Assembly (NCBI GenBank): GCA_030016715.1
Contig: JASEJD010000008.1
Location: forward strand, 1 to 64,000
Source: Methanobacteriaceae archaeon
Lineage (GTDB): Archaea > Methanobacteriota > Methanobacteria > Methanobacteriales > Methanobacteriaceae
DNA length: 64,000 bases
Reading direction: 5' to 3'
The translations under genes were made by a program, and so were the position numbers. Below the pieces are notes generated by a model. It did not search any database, had not been told where the DNA came from, and saw only the letters and a list, made by a program, of their open reading frames with translations. The first letter of the stretch is position 1; each line of letters begins with the position of its first letter. Positions 19,879-31,331 of the stretch are shown piece after piece.

Positions 19879-20208
19879 TTATTCCCCACCGGTTATTCTA
19901 TCTAGATCATGCAACCTTTTTCTTTCTTCCATCTCACTACCTTTGATGCAGTAAGTGTTGAATATTGTTCCCACACCCATTGCTTGTGCTAATGGACATT
20001 CATGACAGATACAACCCATATCATTATCTACACATTCTTCACTTTCTCCAATAACACAGTATAGACCTTCTCCAGCATTTTTTGCACAATCATTGTACGT
20101 ATAACATTTATGACAAATACACTGCTGTTTTAATGAATTAATGGATTTTTCTTTGTCTTTTCCTGACTTTTCCATAATTTTAAGCACTTCAGCTTCAAAT
20201 CTATCCAA
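19879..20208 (-). CDS. DUF2769-like cysteine-rich protein
   Basis: A 109-residue protein with ten cysteines arranged as CICHKCYTYNDC near residue 30 and CICHECPLAQAMG near residue 66, which fits the methanogen DUF2769 family. The Cys groups probably bind zinc or an iron-sulfur cluster. GGGGGTGATT precedes the start. Function unknown; it lies alone between the PAS sensor (convergent) and the RecJ-like nuclease gene (same strand, upstream). Confidence 0.75.
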   Translation of the reverse strand: MDRFEAEVLKIMEKSGKDKEKSINSLKQQCICHKCYTYNDCAKNAGEGLYCVIGESEECVDNDMGCICHECPLAQAMGVGTIFNTYCIKGSEMEERKRLHDLDRITGGE

Positions 20209-20309
20209 GAAATCACCCCCTTTAATATTATTTTATGAACTTTGTGGAATAAATAGATAAATAATTTAAAATAAAAAATCTAGATTTTAATAAAAAAAAG
20301 ATATATTAT

Positions 20310-22484
20310 TTATTTTAAAGATGCGATTTCCGCGGCAAAAGAACTTAAAACCTTTTTAGAAAGGCCTTCAACAAATTTTAAAGAGCCAGCACATTCATGG
20401 CCCCCTCCATCAATACCTGCTTCCGGTATTTTCTTGGCAAGTTTTGAGACAATATTATTCAAATTAAAACCGAATGTTTCATTTACAGCATCAGTAGCCC
20501 TTATAACACTAAAATCAGGCCCATAGGATAGTGTTATTATTGGTCTTTCTTCTCCATATTTCTGAACCAAGTGATCATGGACATATCCACATGTTTTTCC
20601 TGGTGCTGGAAATGTGAATTTATGGGCATATTTTTCCACATCTAAAACATTGAAAACAACACCATTAGGTAGCTCCTGGGTTTTTAGATTAGGTATAGCA
20701 GCTCTGAGTTGAGATTCAACCCTTTTTTGAGACTCTTTATACAATGCATCCACCAGTTTAACGTGTTTTTCTCGGTTTGATAAACCAAGAATGGTATCAA
20801 TAATGCCCCTACCATTCATAAATCTTAGATAGAATGCTTCAAAATCAATAGTGGTGGCAATTTTTTCTAAATCTTCTAATTCATATCCTTTATTTGATGC
20901 CATCTCTATATATTTTTGGGCTTCATCGGACCGGGCATGGTCACCTACAGCAGCAATACCTGGTAAGTGAGTTAATTTATCTTTAACTTGGGGATTTATC
21001 ATTTTAGCAATCTCTACTGCCAGTGCTCCGGCAGTTATTTGTGAATCACCACCTTCAAGGTAAGGGTTAACATGAACATCCACATATTCATCTACTGCCA
21101 CCCTCCCCTGGTTTACTTCACCAGGATAGTGATGATCCACCACCACCACCTCGATGTCATAAATTTTTACCTTCATTAAGGCCAATAAATCTTCTTCAGT
21201 AGATCCATTGTCTAATAGTACAATTAAAGGAAGTTTTTGACCGTGTCTTTCTAAATCCTCTAAAGCAAATGATAAGTCCTTTACAACATCTTCTATTTCG
21301 TAGAAAGGTGCCTTACTTGGTGCTCTCTTGAAATAGTGCCATTCTGCATCACTATCAGGATTCATCTCCTTTAATAGAGGTATAACTGCTTTTTCAATGG
21401 CTACGCCAGCGCAAATCCCATCTGCATCAGCATGATGTCTTACTAATATGGATCTTCCATCAAAAACAGCCCTTCTAATTGCTTTAGCGGCCAATTTCAT
21501 TCTTTCTCTTAGTCTATATAGAGTTTCGCTTTCAATTAAAATATCCGTAGTTTCTGGCTCAGCACGCTTATCTATAGCATCATCAATTAGTTTTCGAGAT
21601 TCTGTAGCATCCTTTCCTCTTAATCTTTCAATAGACTCAGATTCTATCTGTATTTTTCCACCGTGGAGTGAAACTTCACCAATAGCTTCTACAATGTTAC
21701 CAACATCAATATTAGGATACACCCTTACCCCGGGCTCGTCAAAAGCTGCCACCCAAGTTGTATTGGTTTCATCAGAGATAGTGAAAATAGTAGGTCCAGA
21801 AGTCTGCTGGATCTGAATTACTTCTCCAACAATTCTTACCACTTTACCCATGGATTTATTGGTTATATCACCTATTTTAGTTCTAGAAATATTTCTTTTA
21901 AGTTTTATTAACTCATAAGTTCCCTTAATACTTGAAAGAGCCAGATCCACTTCTCCCCTGTTTCTTTTTATTTCAATTATTTTTACTAAAATTTCATCCC
22001 CCACATTGTAATCTGGTTTATCTGTTCGAAGCAGCCCATACAACTTCTTACTTAAACTCACGAATACTCCATAATTTTCAACCCTTGTAATCTTGCCTTT
22101 GTAATGGGCACCTGTTTCTAAATCATCTATAGTACATGCTGAATGTAAAACATAAACTTTCTCTTTTTCCTGACAATTTTCACAGAGATCCTTTGGAAAA
22201 TCAATCTCCTTTCCACATTTTTTACAGACATTGAATTCGCCTTTTCCCTGGCATTCCTGGCATTTTTCTCTTAACTCTATTTCTCCTTTACCTTTGCATG
22301 CACTGCATGGGACTTCCTGTTCTTCATCAAGCTCAAAACGCTTCATAGCGCTGTTAGAAACTCCTTTAAAATGCTTTTTCATATCTACTTCATCTTTCAC
22401 TCCAGTCCCATGACAGGATTCACATATCTTATAACTAATGACTCGAAAGCCCTTGCCTTTACATTCCGTACATTGTTTCTTCAT
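20310..22484 (-). CDS. RecJ-like DHH family nuclease with DnaJ-type zinc fingers, S1 and OB domains
   Basis: A protein of about 724 residues. In order: DnaJ-like CxxCxGxG repeats (1-100), an S1 RNA-binding domain (about 115-185, KITRVENYGVFVSL), an OB fold (about 205-290), then the DHH phosphoesterase (RHHADADGICAG near 350, VVVDHHYPGE near 445) and DHHA1 with GGGHECAGSL near the C terminus. Archaeal relatives are single-strand nucleic acid exonucleases linked to replication (GINS-associated) or RNA processing. ATG 22484 is preferred over TTG 22496 since GGAG is 6 bases upstream of it. Confidence 0.9.
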   Translation of the reverse strand: MKKQCTECKGKGFRVISYKICESCHGTGVKDEVDMKKHFKGVSNSAMKRFELDEEQEVPCSACKGKGEIELREKCQECQGKGEFNVCKKCGKEIDFPKDLCENCQEKEKVYVLHSACTIDDLETGAHYKGKITRVENYGVFVSLSKKLYGLLRTDKPDYNVGDEILVKIIEIKRNRGEVDLALSSIKGTYELIKLKRNISRTKIGDITNKSMGKVVRIVGEVIQIQQTSGPTIFTISDETNTTWVAAFDEPGVRVYPNIDVGNIVEAIGEVSLHGGKIQIESESIERLRGKDATESRKLIDDAIDKRAEPETTDILIESETLYRLRERMKLAAKAIRRAVFDGRSILVRHHADADGICAGVAIEKAVIPLLKEMNPDSDAEWHYFKRAPSKAPFYEIEDVVKDLSFALEDLERHGQKLPLIVLLDNGSTEEDLLALMKVKIYDIEVVVVDHHYPGEVNQGRVAVDEYVDVHVNPYLEGGDSQITAGALAVEIAKMINPQVKDKLTHLPGIAAVGDHARSDEAQKYIEMASNKGYELEDLEKIATTIDFEAFYLRFMNGRGIIDTILGLSNREKHVKLVDALYKESQKRVESQLRAAIPNLKTQELPNGVVFNVLDVEKYAHKFTFPAPGKTCGYVHDHLVQKYGEERPIITLSYGPDFSVIRATDAVNETFGFNLNNIVSKLAKKIPEAGIDGGGHECAGSLKFVEGLSKKVLSSFAAEIASLK

Positions 22485-22590
22485 AATTATCTCCAAATAA
22501 CTTATTTAAACTGAATTAAATGATTTTTAAATAAAATAAGATAAATTATTTCCAATCTTAAAACTTTTTAATCAAGGATCTTAGTCCATC

Positions 22591-23082
22591 TCAAACGAAT
22601 TTAGTGGGATTTTTTTTCACAATTTCCTCTTTCTGATTCATAAAATCAACTGCTTTCTGCATGAATCGGTTTGCCGAAGAAGCATGATTATTGGCTGTTT
22701 CATTATCTCCCGCTGCAAAAAACTGTATAGCCATGTTAAGTTCAGATGTAGCACTAAGTTTGGCATCTATCTCATTAATAACTAATCCGAAATATTGAAT
22801 ATACACATTATCCTGACTATTTTTTGCATATTCATTAGCATTCATTGCGGCTGATTTGGCCAGATTAAATTCACCAGTAGCATTTTCACAGTTCTGGAGA
22901 GCTTTATCATAATTGAAGTTATTAACATTCCATGCTGCATCATTAAAAGATTGATCACCTTGTTTAATATGATTATTAATGGTGGGGGCTAGTTCATTTA
23001 TTTTACTGGTCTCAGATTGAATACAACCAGATAATGGTATGATACTGATTATCAATGCCATGATTAAATACTTGTTTTTCAT
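22591..23082 (-). CDS. Secreted lipoprotein, unknown function
   Basis: A 163-residue protein with a short basic start, a hydrophobic segment and the lipobox LSGC (Cys at residue 20), so it is probably exported and lipid-anchored at the outer face of the membrane. The mature part is helical with many Asn/Ala and heptad-like spacing, resembling a four-helix bundle. It has a similar design to the membrane-anchored protein at 47645. No functional family is recognised. Confidence 0.75.
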   Translation of the reverse strand: MKNKYLIMALIISIIPLSGCIQSETSKINELAPTINNHIKQGDQSFNDAAWNVNNFNYDKALQNCENATGEFNLAKSAAMNANEYAKNSQDNVYIQYFGLVINEIDAKLSATSELNMAIQFFAAGDNETANNHASSANRFMQKAVDFMNQKEEIVKKNPTKFV

Positions 23083-23299
23083 ATTCCCACTTCATTTGTA
23101 TTATCAGTTTAATTATAAATCCCTTTTTATGATTAGTATTATTGGCTTATTTATTATATTATCTTATATATTAAGAATTTTTGTTAAATTATTAAATAAT
23201 GAGCAATTATCCTAACAATAAAGTAATATATGCATATAAATAAATTTTAAATTAATTTAAAATATTTTTAAATGAAAAAAGAAAAAAGAAATTTGATTT

Positions 23300-23683
23300 T
23301 TAACTAGATTTCCATAATCCGTGTATATTACAGTATTCCCTAACATTAATTGATTCATAAGGACTATCTATTTCAAAAAATACTTCTGGTTCATCTCCAG
23401 AATTCAAGAATCTTCTGCAAACTAAGCCATCAACATTGATTTCTATCCATTCAATATAGTGATCATCTTCCATTGGATGAGGAATTGACCCTACTTTAAC
23501 CTTAAATCCAGAATCTGTTTCTTCTATTACAGGTACATGCTTTTCAGCACCAGAGTCCTCATTAAATTCATTTAATAGACTCATTGGCTGTCCACAACAT
23601 ACTAATTCTCCAATACCAGCATGAACAACTTCAATTATATTCTCGCAAATTTTACATCTATAGATTTGATTTAATTCAGTCAT
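23300..23683 (-). CDS. dfx: Desulfoferrodoxin (superoxide reductase)
   Basis: A 127-residue two-domain protein that reduces superoxide to peroxide without making oxygen. The N-terminal desulforedoxin-like domain has the CKIC...CC iron ligands (residues 10-30); the catalytic neelaredoxin domain has EKHVPV (about 47), the HPMEDDHY histidines (about 69) and the final Cys/His pair YCNIHG (about 118-121). It is followed on the complementary side by rubrerythrin, a matching peroxide reductase, 40 bases upstream in the same orientation, so they are likely co-expressed. Confidence 0.93.
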   Translation of the reverse strand: MTELNQIYRCKICENIIEVVHAGIGELVCCGQPMSLLNEFNEDSGAEKHVPVIEETDSGFKVKVGSIPHPMEDDHYIEWIEINVDGLVCRRFLNSGDEPEVFFEIDSPYESINVREYCNIHGLWKSS

Positions 23684-23723
23684 TTCTATTCACAATCCAC
23701 ACATTAAATGTTTTAATGTTTAA

Positions 23724-24308
23724 TTAGAATTGTTCGTTTATTATTTCAAAGTATTTGGCAGGATGGTCACATGATGGACATTCTTCGGGAGGTTCTTCTC
23801 CAACATGAGTGTATCCACATTTTCGGCAGCACCAAGTTACGGGCTTATCCTTCTTAAATACAGTTCCAGCCTCAACTTCTTTTAAAATTTGAGTGTATCT
23901 TTTTTCGTGATGTTCTTCTGCGTGCCCAATTGCTCTTAATCTTTCTGCTATCTCAGTTAATCCTTCTTTTTCTGCTACATCTGCAAATTCCGGGTACATT
24001 TCAGAGTTTTCATAATGTTCACCGGCAATAGCAGATTTAAGGTTTTCCACTGTTGTTCCTAATATTGTTGGTGCTTCAGCTACCACTTCAATCTCATCTA
24101 AATCTTCATCGGTTTGTTCTTTTAATTGATTAATTAATCTAAAAAGCCATTTAGCATGTTCTCTTTCATTATCTGCAGTAATTAGAAAAATTTCTGATAA
24201 TTGTACATATCCTTCCTTCTTGGCTATCTTAGAATACATTGTGTACCTATTTCTAGCCTGACTTTCACCAATAAATGCCTTAGTTAAATTTTCAATAGTT
24301 TTTAGCAT
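23724..24308 (-). CDS. rbr: Rubrerythrin
   Basis: A protein of about 194 residues with an N-terminal four-helix diiron domain (ESQARNRYTMY near 15, ExxxH motifs DNEREHAKW and GHAEEHHEKRY) and a C-terminal rubredoxin domain with two CxxC pairs (CCRKCGY and CPSCDHP). It reduces hydrogen peroxide in anaerobes. ATG 24308 is preferred because GGTGA lies just upstream. It precedes desulfoferrodoxin in the same direction, forming a compact oxygen-defence unit. Confidence 0.94.
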   Translation of the reverse strand: MLKTIENLTKAFIGESQARNRYTMYSKIAKKEGYVQLSEIFLITADNEREHAKWLFRLINQLKEQTDEDLDEIEVVAEAPTILGTTVENLKSAIAGEHYENSEMYPEFADVAEKEGLTEIAERLRAIGHAEEHHEKRYTQILKEVEAGTVFKKDKPVTWCCRKCGYTHVGEEPPEECPSCDHPAKYFEIINEQF

Positions 24309-24520
24309 TTTCTTCACCAACTTTTATATTCAAAATATTTACTTACAAATAAAATTTAGTTTCTTCCACTTAATAAATTTTTATATAAAAATTGTATTAG
24401 GTTTCTAACTCTATAAACAAATAAAATAATTATCATAATCTAATTTAAGTCATTTAAGCATAGTATTAATAAAAGAAAATCAAAACTTGAGTTTAATTCT
24501 GAATATAAAAGAATAATTTA

Positions 24521-26677
24521 TTATTTTAATTTTAAGAACTGGGCATTAACCGCAACTATAACAGTACTTAATGACATTAACGCAGCACCCATAGCAGGAC
24601 TCAATAGTATACCATAACTAAAAAAAACTCCAGCTGCTAATGGAATAGCAAATGCATTATATCCTGTGGCCCATATAATGTTTTCAACAAGTTTACGGTA
24701 TGTTGCTTGTGCCAAGTTAATGATCTTTACCACATCTTTAGGATTACTTTTTACCAGAATTATATCTGCAGTCTCCATGGCCACATCTGTACCAGCGCCA
24801 ATTGCTATACCAACATCTGCCTGGGCTAGTGCTGGGGCATCATTAACACCATCGCCAGTCATGGCCACTACTAAACCTCTTTCTTGAACTTCTTTAATTT
24901 TTAATGCTTTTTCACGTGGTAAAACCTCAGCAAAGAATTCATCTAATCCAAGTTCATCAGCCACCCACTTTGCAACTTGTTCATTATCACCAGTTAACAT
25001 AATACACTTAATATTTCTATCCTTCAATGCGGAAATGGCTTCTTTAGATTTAGGTCGAATAATATCGGCCAAAGCTATACAACCTGCTACCTCATCGTTA
25101 ATTATAACAAAAATAACTGTTTTTCCCTGCTTTGCCAATTTATTATATGTTTCATTATCCATTTCCATATTTTTTTCCTTTATATATCCAGGACTTACCA
25201 CCTCAACCTTTTTCCCTTTTACTAAGCCTTTAGCACCTTTACCAGGAATTGATTTGAATGATCGTACTTTCCATGGTCTTTCCACCTCAGCCACTACACT
25301 TTGAGCTATGGGGTGTTCAGAACTGTTCTCAACTGCTGCAGCATATTTTAATAGTTCTTGGGATCCAATATGCTGATGAAAAGGAACCACATCCGTTACT
25401 CCAAATTTTCCCATAGTCAATGTTCCAGTTTTATCAAATATGACAGCCTGAATATTCCTAGCAGTTTCAAATGATATTCTATTCCTAATTAACAGTCCAT
25501 TCTGAGCTGAAATAGCAGTAGAAACTGCAATTACCAGAGGTACTGCCAAACCAAGGGCATGAGGACAGGTTGTTACCATTACTGTAACTGTTCTCTCTAA
25601 AGAAAAAGCTAATCCCTCATTCATTAAAAGCTCCCATACCATTAGGGTAACTCCACCTCCAACCAGAGCAATGAAAGTAAGCCATCGGGCAGCCCGATTA
25701 GCTAGATCTTGAGTTTTAGATTTACTTTCCTTGGCTTCTTCAACTAACTGGATCACTTGATTAATGAATGAATCTTTACCTGTCTTTTTAATAGAAACAT
25801 TTAGGGAACCTTCACCATTGATTGAACCACCAATGACAGCATCGCCTGCTTTTTTATGGATTGGAAGAGATTCTCCAGTAAGTAAAGATTCATCTACAGA
25901 ACTTTCACCTTTAACAATCTCTCCATCAGCAGGTATTTTCTCTCCAGGCCTTATGAGAATCAAGTCATTGACATGCAACTTTTCTATAGAAACATCTCTT
26001 ATTCTATTCTCATCAACAAATTTATGGGCTTTAGATGGGATCAGTTTAACAAGCTCTTCCAATGCTTTTGATGCCCCCTTAATAGACCTCATTTCTATCC
26101 AGTGTCCTAAAAGCATTATGTCAATTAAGGTTACAAGTTCTAGAAAAAAATCCATTCCACTTAAACCAAAAACTACAGCAGTACTGTATAAATAGGAGGT
26201 GGTGATGGCCACTGTAATAAGAGTCATCATTCCTGGATTTCCAACTCTAATTTCTCTTAAAAATCCTTTGAAGAAGGGATATCCCCCATAGAAGAATATA
26301 ATTGAGGATAAAATAAATAGGAGGTAAATGTCACCAGTAAAACCAATAATTTCGTTTATGTTCAAAGCTTCCTGGACCATGTGGGATAGAAAAATAGTTG
26401 GAACCGTTAATATAATGGAAACAATGAATCTTTTCTTATAATCAGCAATCATATCATCATGGCCTGAATGACCATGCCTATTATGTCCCTTATTTGAGAT
26501 TTTGGTATGATTATCATGATTTTTTTGGCTTATTTTAGAGTGATTATGTTCCTTACTATCAATATCATTTTTTTGTAGTTCATGATTTTCATGTTCAATA
26601 TTTAACTCATTTTCCAAATTTTCATTATCAGAATCTTTTCTCGTTTTAGAATGTTTTAATTCCCGAGATTTTTTCAA
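24521..26677 (-). CDS. copB: Copper-transporting P1B-type ATPase, CopB-like
   Basis: A 718-residue membrane ATPase. The N-terminal 75 residues are soluble and His-rich ([10 protein letters not shown]), a putative metal-binding tail in place of the usual CxxC domain. The transmembrane metal site reads CPHALG (about 370) instead of CPC, the mark of the P1B-3 (CopB) group. DKTGTLT (about 415), TGES (about 268), SEHP (about 452) and [10 protein letters not shown] (about 608) are intact. It likely exports copper or related metal. It starts with TTG. Adjacent to oxygen-defence genes. Confidence 0.92.
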   Translation of the reverse strand: MKKSRELKHSKTRKDSDNENLENELNIEHENHELQKNDIDSKEHNHSKISQKNHDNHTKISNKGHNRHGHSGHDDMIADYKKRFIVSIILTVPTIFLSHMVQEALNINEIIGFTGDIYLLFILSSIIFFYGGYPFFKGFLREIRVGNPGMMTLITVAITTSYLYSTAVVFGLSGMDFFLELVTLIDIMLLGHWIEMRSIKGASKALEELVKLIPSKAHKFVDENRIRDVSIEKLHVNDLILIRPGEKIPADGEIVKGESSVDESLLTGESLPIHKKAGDAVIGGSINGEGSLNVSIKKTGKDSFINQVIQLVEEAKESKSKTQDLANRAARWLTFIALVGGGVTLMVWELLMNEGLAFSLERTVTVMVTTCPHALGLAVPLVIAVSTAISAQNGLLIRNRISFETARNIQAVIFDKTGTLTMGKFGVTDVVPFHQHIGSQELLKYAAAVENSSEHPIAQSVVAEVERPWKVRSFKSIPGKGAKGLVKGKKVEVVSPGYIKEKNMEMDNETYNKLAKQGKTVIFVIINDEVAGCIALADIIRPKSKEAISALKDRNIKCIMLTGDNEQVAKWVADELGLDEFFAEVLPREKALKIKEVQERGLVVAMTGDGVNDAPALAQADVGIAIGAGTDVAMETADIILVKSNPKDVVKIINLAQATYRKLVENIIWATGYNAFAIPLAAGVFFSYGILLSPAMGAALMSLSTVIVAVNAQFLKLK

Positions 26678-26725
26678 TTATAGTTCCCCGCATTTTGATT
26701 ATTGGAATAAAGTTACAAGTAAAAA

Positions 26726-28828
26726 CTATTTTAAATTTAAGATTTCTTTCACTTCATGGATATCATTTGTAGGTTTTTTACAAACACCCTCAGTACATAT
26801 GTAAACTGTAGTCTTATCATTTAATGGTTTTTTTAATTTTAATGTTTCAGATAATTTATTTATCTCATTTGATAGTTCTCCTTCACCCCGAAAGATAAGG
26901 ACTTTATTTGGAATAAAATTTGTATAGATAGTTTCCAGTATTTTCCATGTGTCTTCTGATTCATAGCTACCGGCAACTACTATTTCATATGCTGGCCCTA
27001 ACTTGAAATCTAAAGCAATTAAAAGTTGAGTGTGGGCTGTTGGTGATCTTTCAACCTTTTTAGAGAATGCTTTTTCAGCCGATACAGCAAAATCTACATA
27101 GTCTAGATTTTCGGTTATAACAGCTAGTTTAAGTAAATTAAGTATTTGAACTGAATTTCCAGAAGGTATAGCGCTATCATAGCTTTCTTTTTTTCTTATA
27201 AGTATTGTTTCTGCAAGATCACTGGTAAAATAAAAACCTCCATTTTCTGGATCATGGAAATGTTTTAAAACAGTTTCATTCAATTCCCGTGCTGCTGTTA
27301 AATATTTAGGATTAAAAGTGGTTTCAAATAACTCCAACAATCCCCATATTAAGAAGGCATAGTCATCCAAATTTCCAATACCAGATGATTCACCGTCACG
27401 ATAACTATGTTTTAACTTACCATCATTATACATATTTTCCAAGATGAAATCTGCTGCCTTTAGGGCTGCTTCTTGATATTTATCCGATTTAAAAACTTGG
27501 GATCCTTTGGAAAGAGCTGCTATTATCAGTCCGTTCCAGTCTACCATTATTTTATCATCCTTATGAGGGTGTATCCTGCCTTCTCTAACTTTTAATAATT
27601 TATCCCTGACTTCTTGCATTTTTTGATTTAATTCTTCTATTGGAATACCTATTTTTTCAGCTATCTTCGGATAGGGTTGTTTTAGATGTAGAATATTATT
27701 ACCTGTTTTCTTTTGGGTTGATTCTTCTTTGAAGTTTCCATCTCTTCTCACATTGAAAATGCGAGACATTAATTCAGCATCACTACCTAAAATTTGATCG
27801 AATTCTTTTTTGGTCCATAAATAAAATTTACCTTCTATTCCTTCACTATCTGCGTCTTCTGCGGAATAAAAAGCACCTTCAGGAGATTTCATATCCCTTA
27901 AAATGTAAGTAAAAATTTCTTGGGCAGTTCTTTTATATAGGGGGTTTTTGGTAATCTGAAATGCTTCAATATAGGCCATGGCAATTAATGCCTGGTCATA
28001 AAGCATTTTCTCAAAATGGGGTACTAACCATTGGGGATCCACAGAGTAACGATGAAAACCATATCCCACTTGGTCATAGATTCCCCCGTTTCTCATGGAA
28101 TTTAAGGTTTTTTCAACCATTTCCAGAGCTTTTTTATCATTATATCTTTTATAATATCTTAAAAGGAACATTAAATTATGGGGGGATGGAAATTTCTGGA
28201 TCATTCCGAATCCGCCATAATTTTCATCAAAACTTTCTTGAAAAATGGAATATGCCTTTTTAAGTACAGAATCATCCAATTGATCAGAGGGTATTGTTCG
28301 GGATATACCTTCCAGTGCTGATAAAATTTTTTCAGCTGATTTTCGGGCTTCTTCTGGATTTTTAGACCATAACTCTTTAATGTTAAGAGTTATATCTTTA
28401 AGGCCTGTTCTCCCATATTTAGTGTCTTTAGGGATGTATGTTCCGGCAAAAAAAGGTTTTTTATCAGGAGTCATTATTATGGATAAGGGCCACCCCCCAG
28501 TTCCGGCAATTAACTGGCAGACTGTCATGTATACATTGTCAATATCTGGTCGCTCCTCCCGATCCACTTTTATTGAAACAAAAGTATCATTCATCAACCT
28601 GCCTATCTCTGGATCTTCAAAGGATTCATGAGCCATTACATGACACCAGTGACATGTTGAATAACCAATTGATAGAAATATGGGTTTATTATATTTTTTA
28701 GCTTTTTCAAATGCTTCTTCACCCCAAGGATACCAATTTACAGGATTATGGGCATGTTGTAAGAGGTATGGGCTTTTTTCTTTAATTAATTTATTAGTGT
28801 ATTCGAATTTTTCCTCTTTAAGGGACAT
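26726..28828 (-). CDS. Thioredoxin-domain protein with (alpha/alpha)6 barrel (YyaL/DUF255)
   Basis: A 700-residue protein. The N-terminal thioredoxin-like domain (1-165) has the motif [14 protein letters not shown] near residue 57; the rest is a glycosidase-like helical barrel resembling N-acylglucosamine 2-epimerase. The family is widespread (human SPATA20), and its reaction is unproven. GGAG precedes the ATG. It lies upstream of copB in the same direction with a 48-base gap, so they may be co-transcribed. Confidence 0.92.
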   Translation of the reverse strand: MSLKEEKFEYTNKLIKEKSPYLLQHAHNPVNWYPWGEEAFEKAKKYNKPIFLSIGYSTCHWCHVMAHESFEDPEIGRLMNDTFVSIKVDREERPDIDNVYMTVCQLIAGTGGWPLSIIMTPDKKPFFAGTYIPKDTKYGRTGLKDITLNIKELWSKNPEEARKSAEKILSALEGISRTIPSDQLDDSVLKKAYSIFQESFDENYGGFGMIQKFPSPHNLMFLLRYYKRYNDKKALEMVEKTLNSMRNGGIYDQVGYGFHRYSVDPQWLVPHFEKMLYDQALIAMAYIEAFQITKNPLYKRTAQEIFTYILRDMKSPEGAFYSAEDADSEGIEGKFYLWTKKEFDQILGSDAELMSRIFNVRRDGNFKEESTQKKTGNNILHLKQPYPKIAEKIGIPIEELNQKMQEVRDKLLKVREGRIHPHKDDKIMVDWNGLIIAALSKGSQVFKSDKYQEAALKAADFILENMYNDGKLKHSYRDGESSGIGNLDDYAFLIWGLLELFETTFNPKYLTAARELNETVLKHFHDPENGGFYFTSDLAETILIRKKESYDSAIPSGNSVQILNLLKLAVITENLDYVDFAVSAEKAFSKKVERSPTAHTQLLIALDFKLGPAYEIVVAGSYESEDTWKILETIYTNFIPNKVLIFRGEGELSNEINKLSETLKLKKPLNDKTTVYICTEGVCKKPTNDIHEVKEILNLK

Positions 28829-29163
28829 TTTATTGTGCTCCTTTCCACTAAAACTATCAAAAGTTTATTTAAAACATTTAAAAGGATTTTTAGTCATGAT
28901 TTTTTCAAATTTTTTTAAAACAAACAAAAATTCTGATAATTTTTGGGCTGCGTTAATTTAATATATTTATTAATTTTATATTAATTTTTATTTCAGAATT
29001 AATATAAAACTTATTATTGTAAATAACTTCCATTATAATATAGTAAAATAAAATTTCAACTCTTTAAGAGTCTCTAAAAGGAAAAATGGAAAATTGATAT
29101 AACCTATAATTTCAAATGATTACTATGTAAATATAATTTATCTTGATAAATTTTGGTGATAGA
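28829..29163. other. Intergenic region between divergent genes
   Basis: About 335 bases carrying the promoters of the leftward YyaL gene and the rightward connectase-like gene. It is very AT-rich; GGTGA at 29155-29159 is the binding site for the rightward gene. No tRNA, repeat or convincing small frame seen. Confidence 0.5.
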
Positions 29164-30093
29164 ATGAGCCTTATTATGACTTATATTGGCCGTAATGGAT
29201 GTGTGATGATTGGTGATAAGCGTAGAATAGGTTTTTTTGGGGATAAAGACTCAATAAAACTACTAGAGGATGAACTATATTCTGGTAAAATAAAAAACGA
29301 CCAGGAACTGATCAATAGATCTGATAGTCTAAATGTTACAATTAAGGTAATAGATGATGCTAAAAAAGTTAGAAGTTTAGGTGATGTTGTAGTTGGAGAA
29401 GTACGATTTAAAACCACCATGGAAACTAGGCGTAAAAGAATTTATGCTACAACCAATGGTTATAATATTGTAGAACTTTTAGGTTCCAATATAGAAAAAA
29501 TCCAAAAGGGAGAAACTTCTATAATTGTTTTTGGAAATAAAATGACTAAAAAGATTGCAAATGATCTTATACGCAAAAAATGGAAATCAAAAACTAACTT
29601 GAAGGATATAGGTGATTTATTTAAAGCTATAATGAATGAAGTTGCTCATTTAACACCCAGTATAAGTAAAGATTATGATATATACATTAAATCTCGAAAA
29701 ATGAATAAAAATGAAGCTCAGAAGATTCTTAGGGAATCTATAGTACGTGATGTTAAGTTACTTGAGAAATGGCGTAGTAAATTAAAAGATGACCTCCTAG
29801 AGAAGGCACGTTCTATAGAAATGTCCCGTAAAATTGTGATTGAAGGTGAAATTGGACGGGTTAGTAATCTTAATGGAAACCAGATTGAAGTGATATTAAA
29901 TGATGATATTGAAGCATTAGATATTAACTGGAATATCGTAGCAAAACCTGGTGAAACTGTTTTTATGGGAATAAATGACCCCTTAAATGTTAAAGAAGGA
30001 GATTTAGTGGTTATTGAAAAGGAAAACCTATGTATTAAAAGGACCAAATCCCAATTAAATTGTGAAGTAATATTATGCAAACGAGACCAATAA
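29164..30093 (+). CDS. DUF2121 family protein, connectase-like (proteasome-related)
   Basis: A 309-residue protein. Residues 1-200 resemble a proteasome beta-type N-terminal nucleophile fold: it begins MSLIMTYIGRNG, so Met removal would expose Ser as the N-terminal nucleophile, and residues 18-22 carry GDKRR. The C-terminal 100 residues form a separate, beta-rich domain. DUF2121 includes the methanogen protein ligase connectase, which cuts and rejoins a short motif in MtrA, a subunit of the membrane methyltransferase. I chose the ATG at 29164 over the upstream start at 29143 because GGTGA (29155-29159) fits it and because an N-terminal Ser is then exposed. MtrA is not in the window. Confidence 0.78.
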   Translation: MSLIMTYIGRNGCVMIGDKRRIGFFGDKDSIKLLEDELYSGKIKNDQELINRSDSLNVTIKVIDDAKKVRSLGDVVVGEVRFKTTMETRRKRIYATTNGYNIVELLGSNIEKIQKGETSIIVFGNKMTKKIANDLIRKKWKSKTNLKDIGDLFKAIMNEVAHLTPSISKDYDIYIKSRKMNKNEAQKILRESIVRDVKLLEKWRSKLKDDLLEKARSIEMSRKIVIEGEIGRVSNLNGNQIEVILNDDIEALDINWNIVAKPGETVFMGINDPLNVKEGDLVVIEKENLCIKRTKSQLNCEVILCKRDQ

Positions 30094-30152
30094 TCTGTAT
30101 ATTATAATAATTACAGGTTATAATAAGTAAAGGAGCAATAGTAGGTGAATAA

Positions 30153-30954
<802 letters not shown>

Positions 30955-31065
30955 ATGTGATATTAGTATTTTATTTAAAAATGTTTATTTGGGATTTAAA
31001 TTATGTAAGAAAAATTATGTAAGAAAAAATTTATTATAAAATAAATTTAGTATAAAAATAATAAT

Positions 31066-31138
31066 GCCCTGGTAGCTTAGTCGGTATAGCGCGGGATTCG
31101 TAATCCCGAGGTCGCGGGTTCAATTCCCGCCTAGGGCT
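31066..31138 (+). tRNA. tRNA-Thr (anticodon CGT)
   Basis: A complete cloverleaf: acceptor GCCCTGG/CTAGGGC (one G-T pair), D-arm GCTT...TAGC, anticodon stem CGGGA/TCCCG closing loop TTCGTAA, T-arm GCGGG/CCCGC with TTCAATT loop, and discriminator T. The anticodon CGT reads the threonine codon ACG. The terminal CCA is not encoded. A TATA-like ATAAAAT string lies about 25 bases upstream. Confidence 0.95.
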
Positions 31139-31148
31139 TGATATAAAT

Positions 31149-31301
31149 TTATACTTCTAATATTTCATCAACCATCATCTTACCCCCGCATCCACAAGAA
31201 TCTATAAGATCACCTACAGAATACGGTGGTCGGTTCCCAGAAACTTCAAATTCCTCTTCTTCATCGCATAAACTACAACTAGCTTTAACAATCCATTCCA
31301 T
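31149..31301 (-). CDS. Small zinc-ribbon-like protein
   Basis: A 50-residue frame from ATG (31299-31301) to TAA (31149-31151). It has CSLC near residue 9-12 and CGCGG near 36-40, so two Cys pairs separated by about 24 residues, consistent with a miniature zinc ribbon. GGTG lies 8 bases upstream of the start. It sits between tRNA-Thr and aroC in the same direction as aroC. Too short for many gene finders, but the Cys spacing, binding site and acidic composition look genuine. Function unknown. Confidence 0.7.
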   Translation of the reverse strand: MEWIVKASCSLCDEEEEFEVSGNRPPYSVGDLIDSCGCGGKMMVDEILEV

Positions 31302-31331
31302 TATTAACACCTTAATTATATTATTATTAAA

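Noticed and set aside
28680-28961. Open frame antisense to the YyaL gene start
   Set aside because: Overlaps the conserved thioredoxin domain on the opposite strand; no binding site and no recognisable protein.
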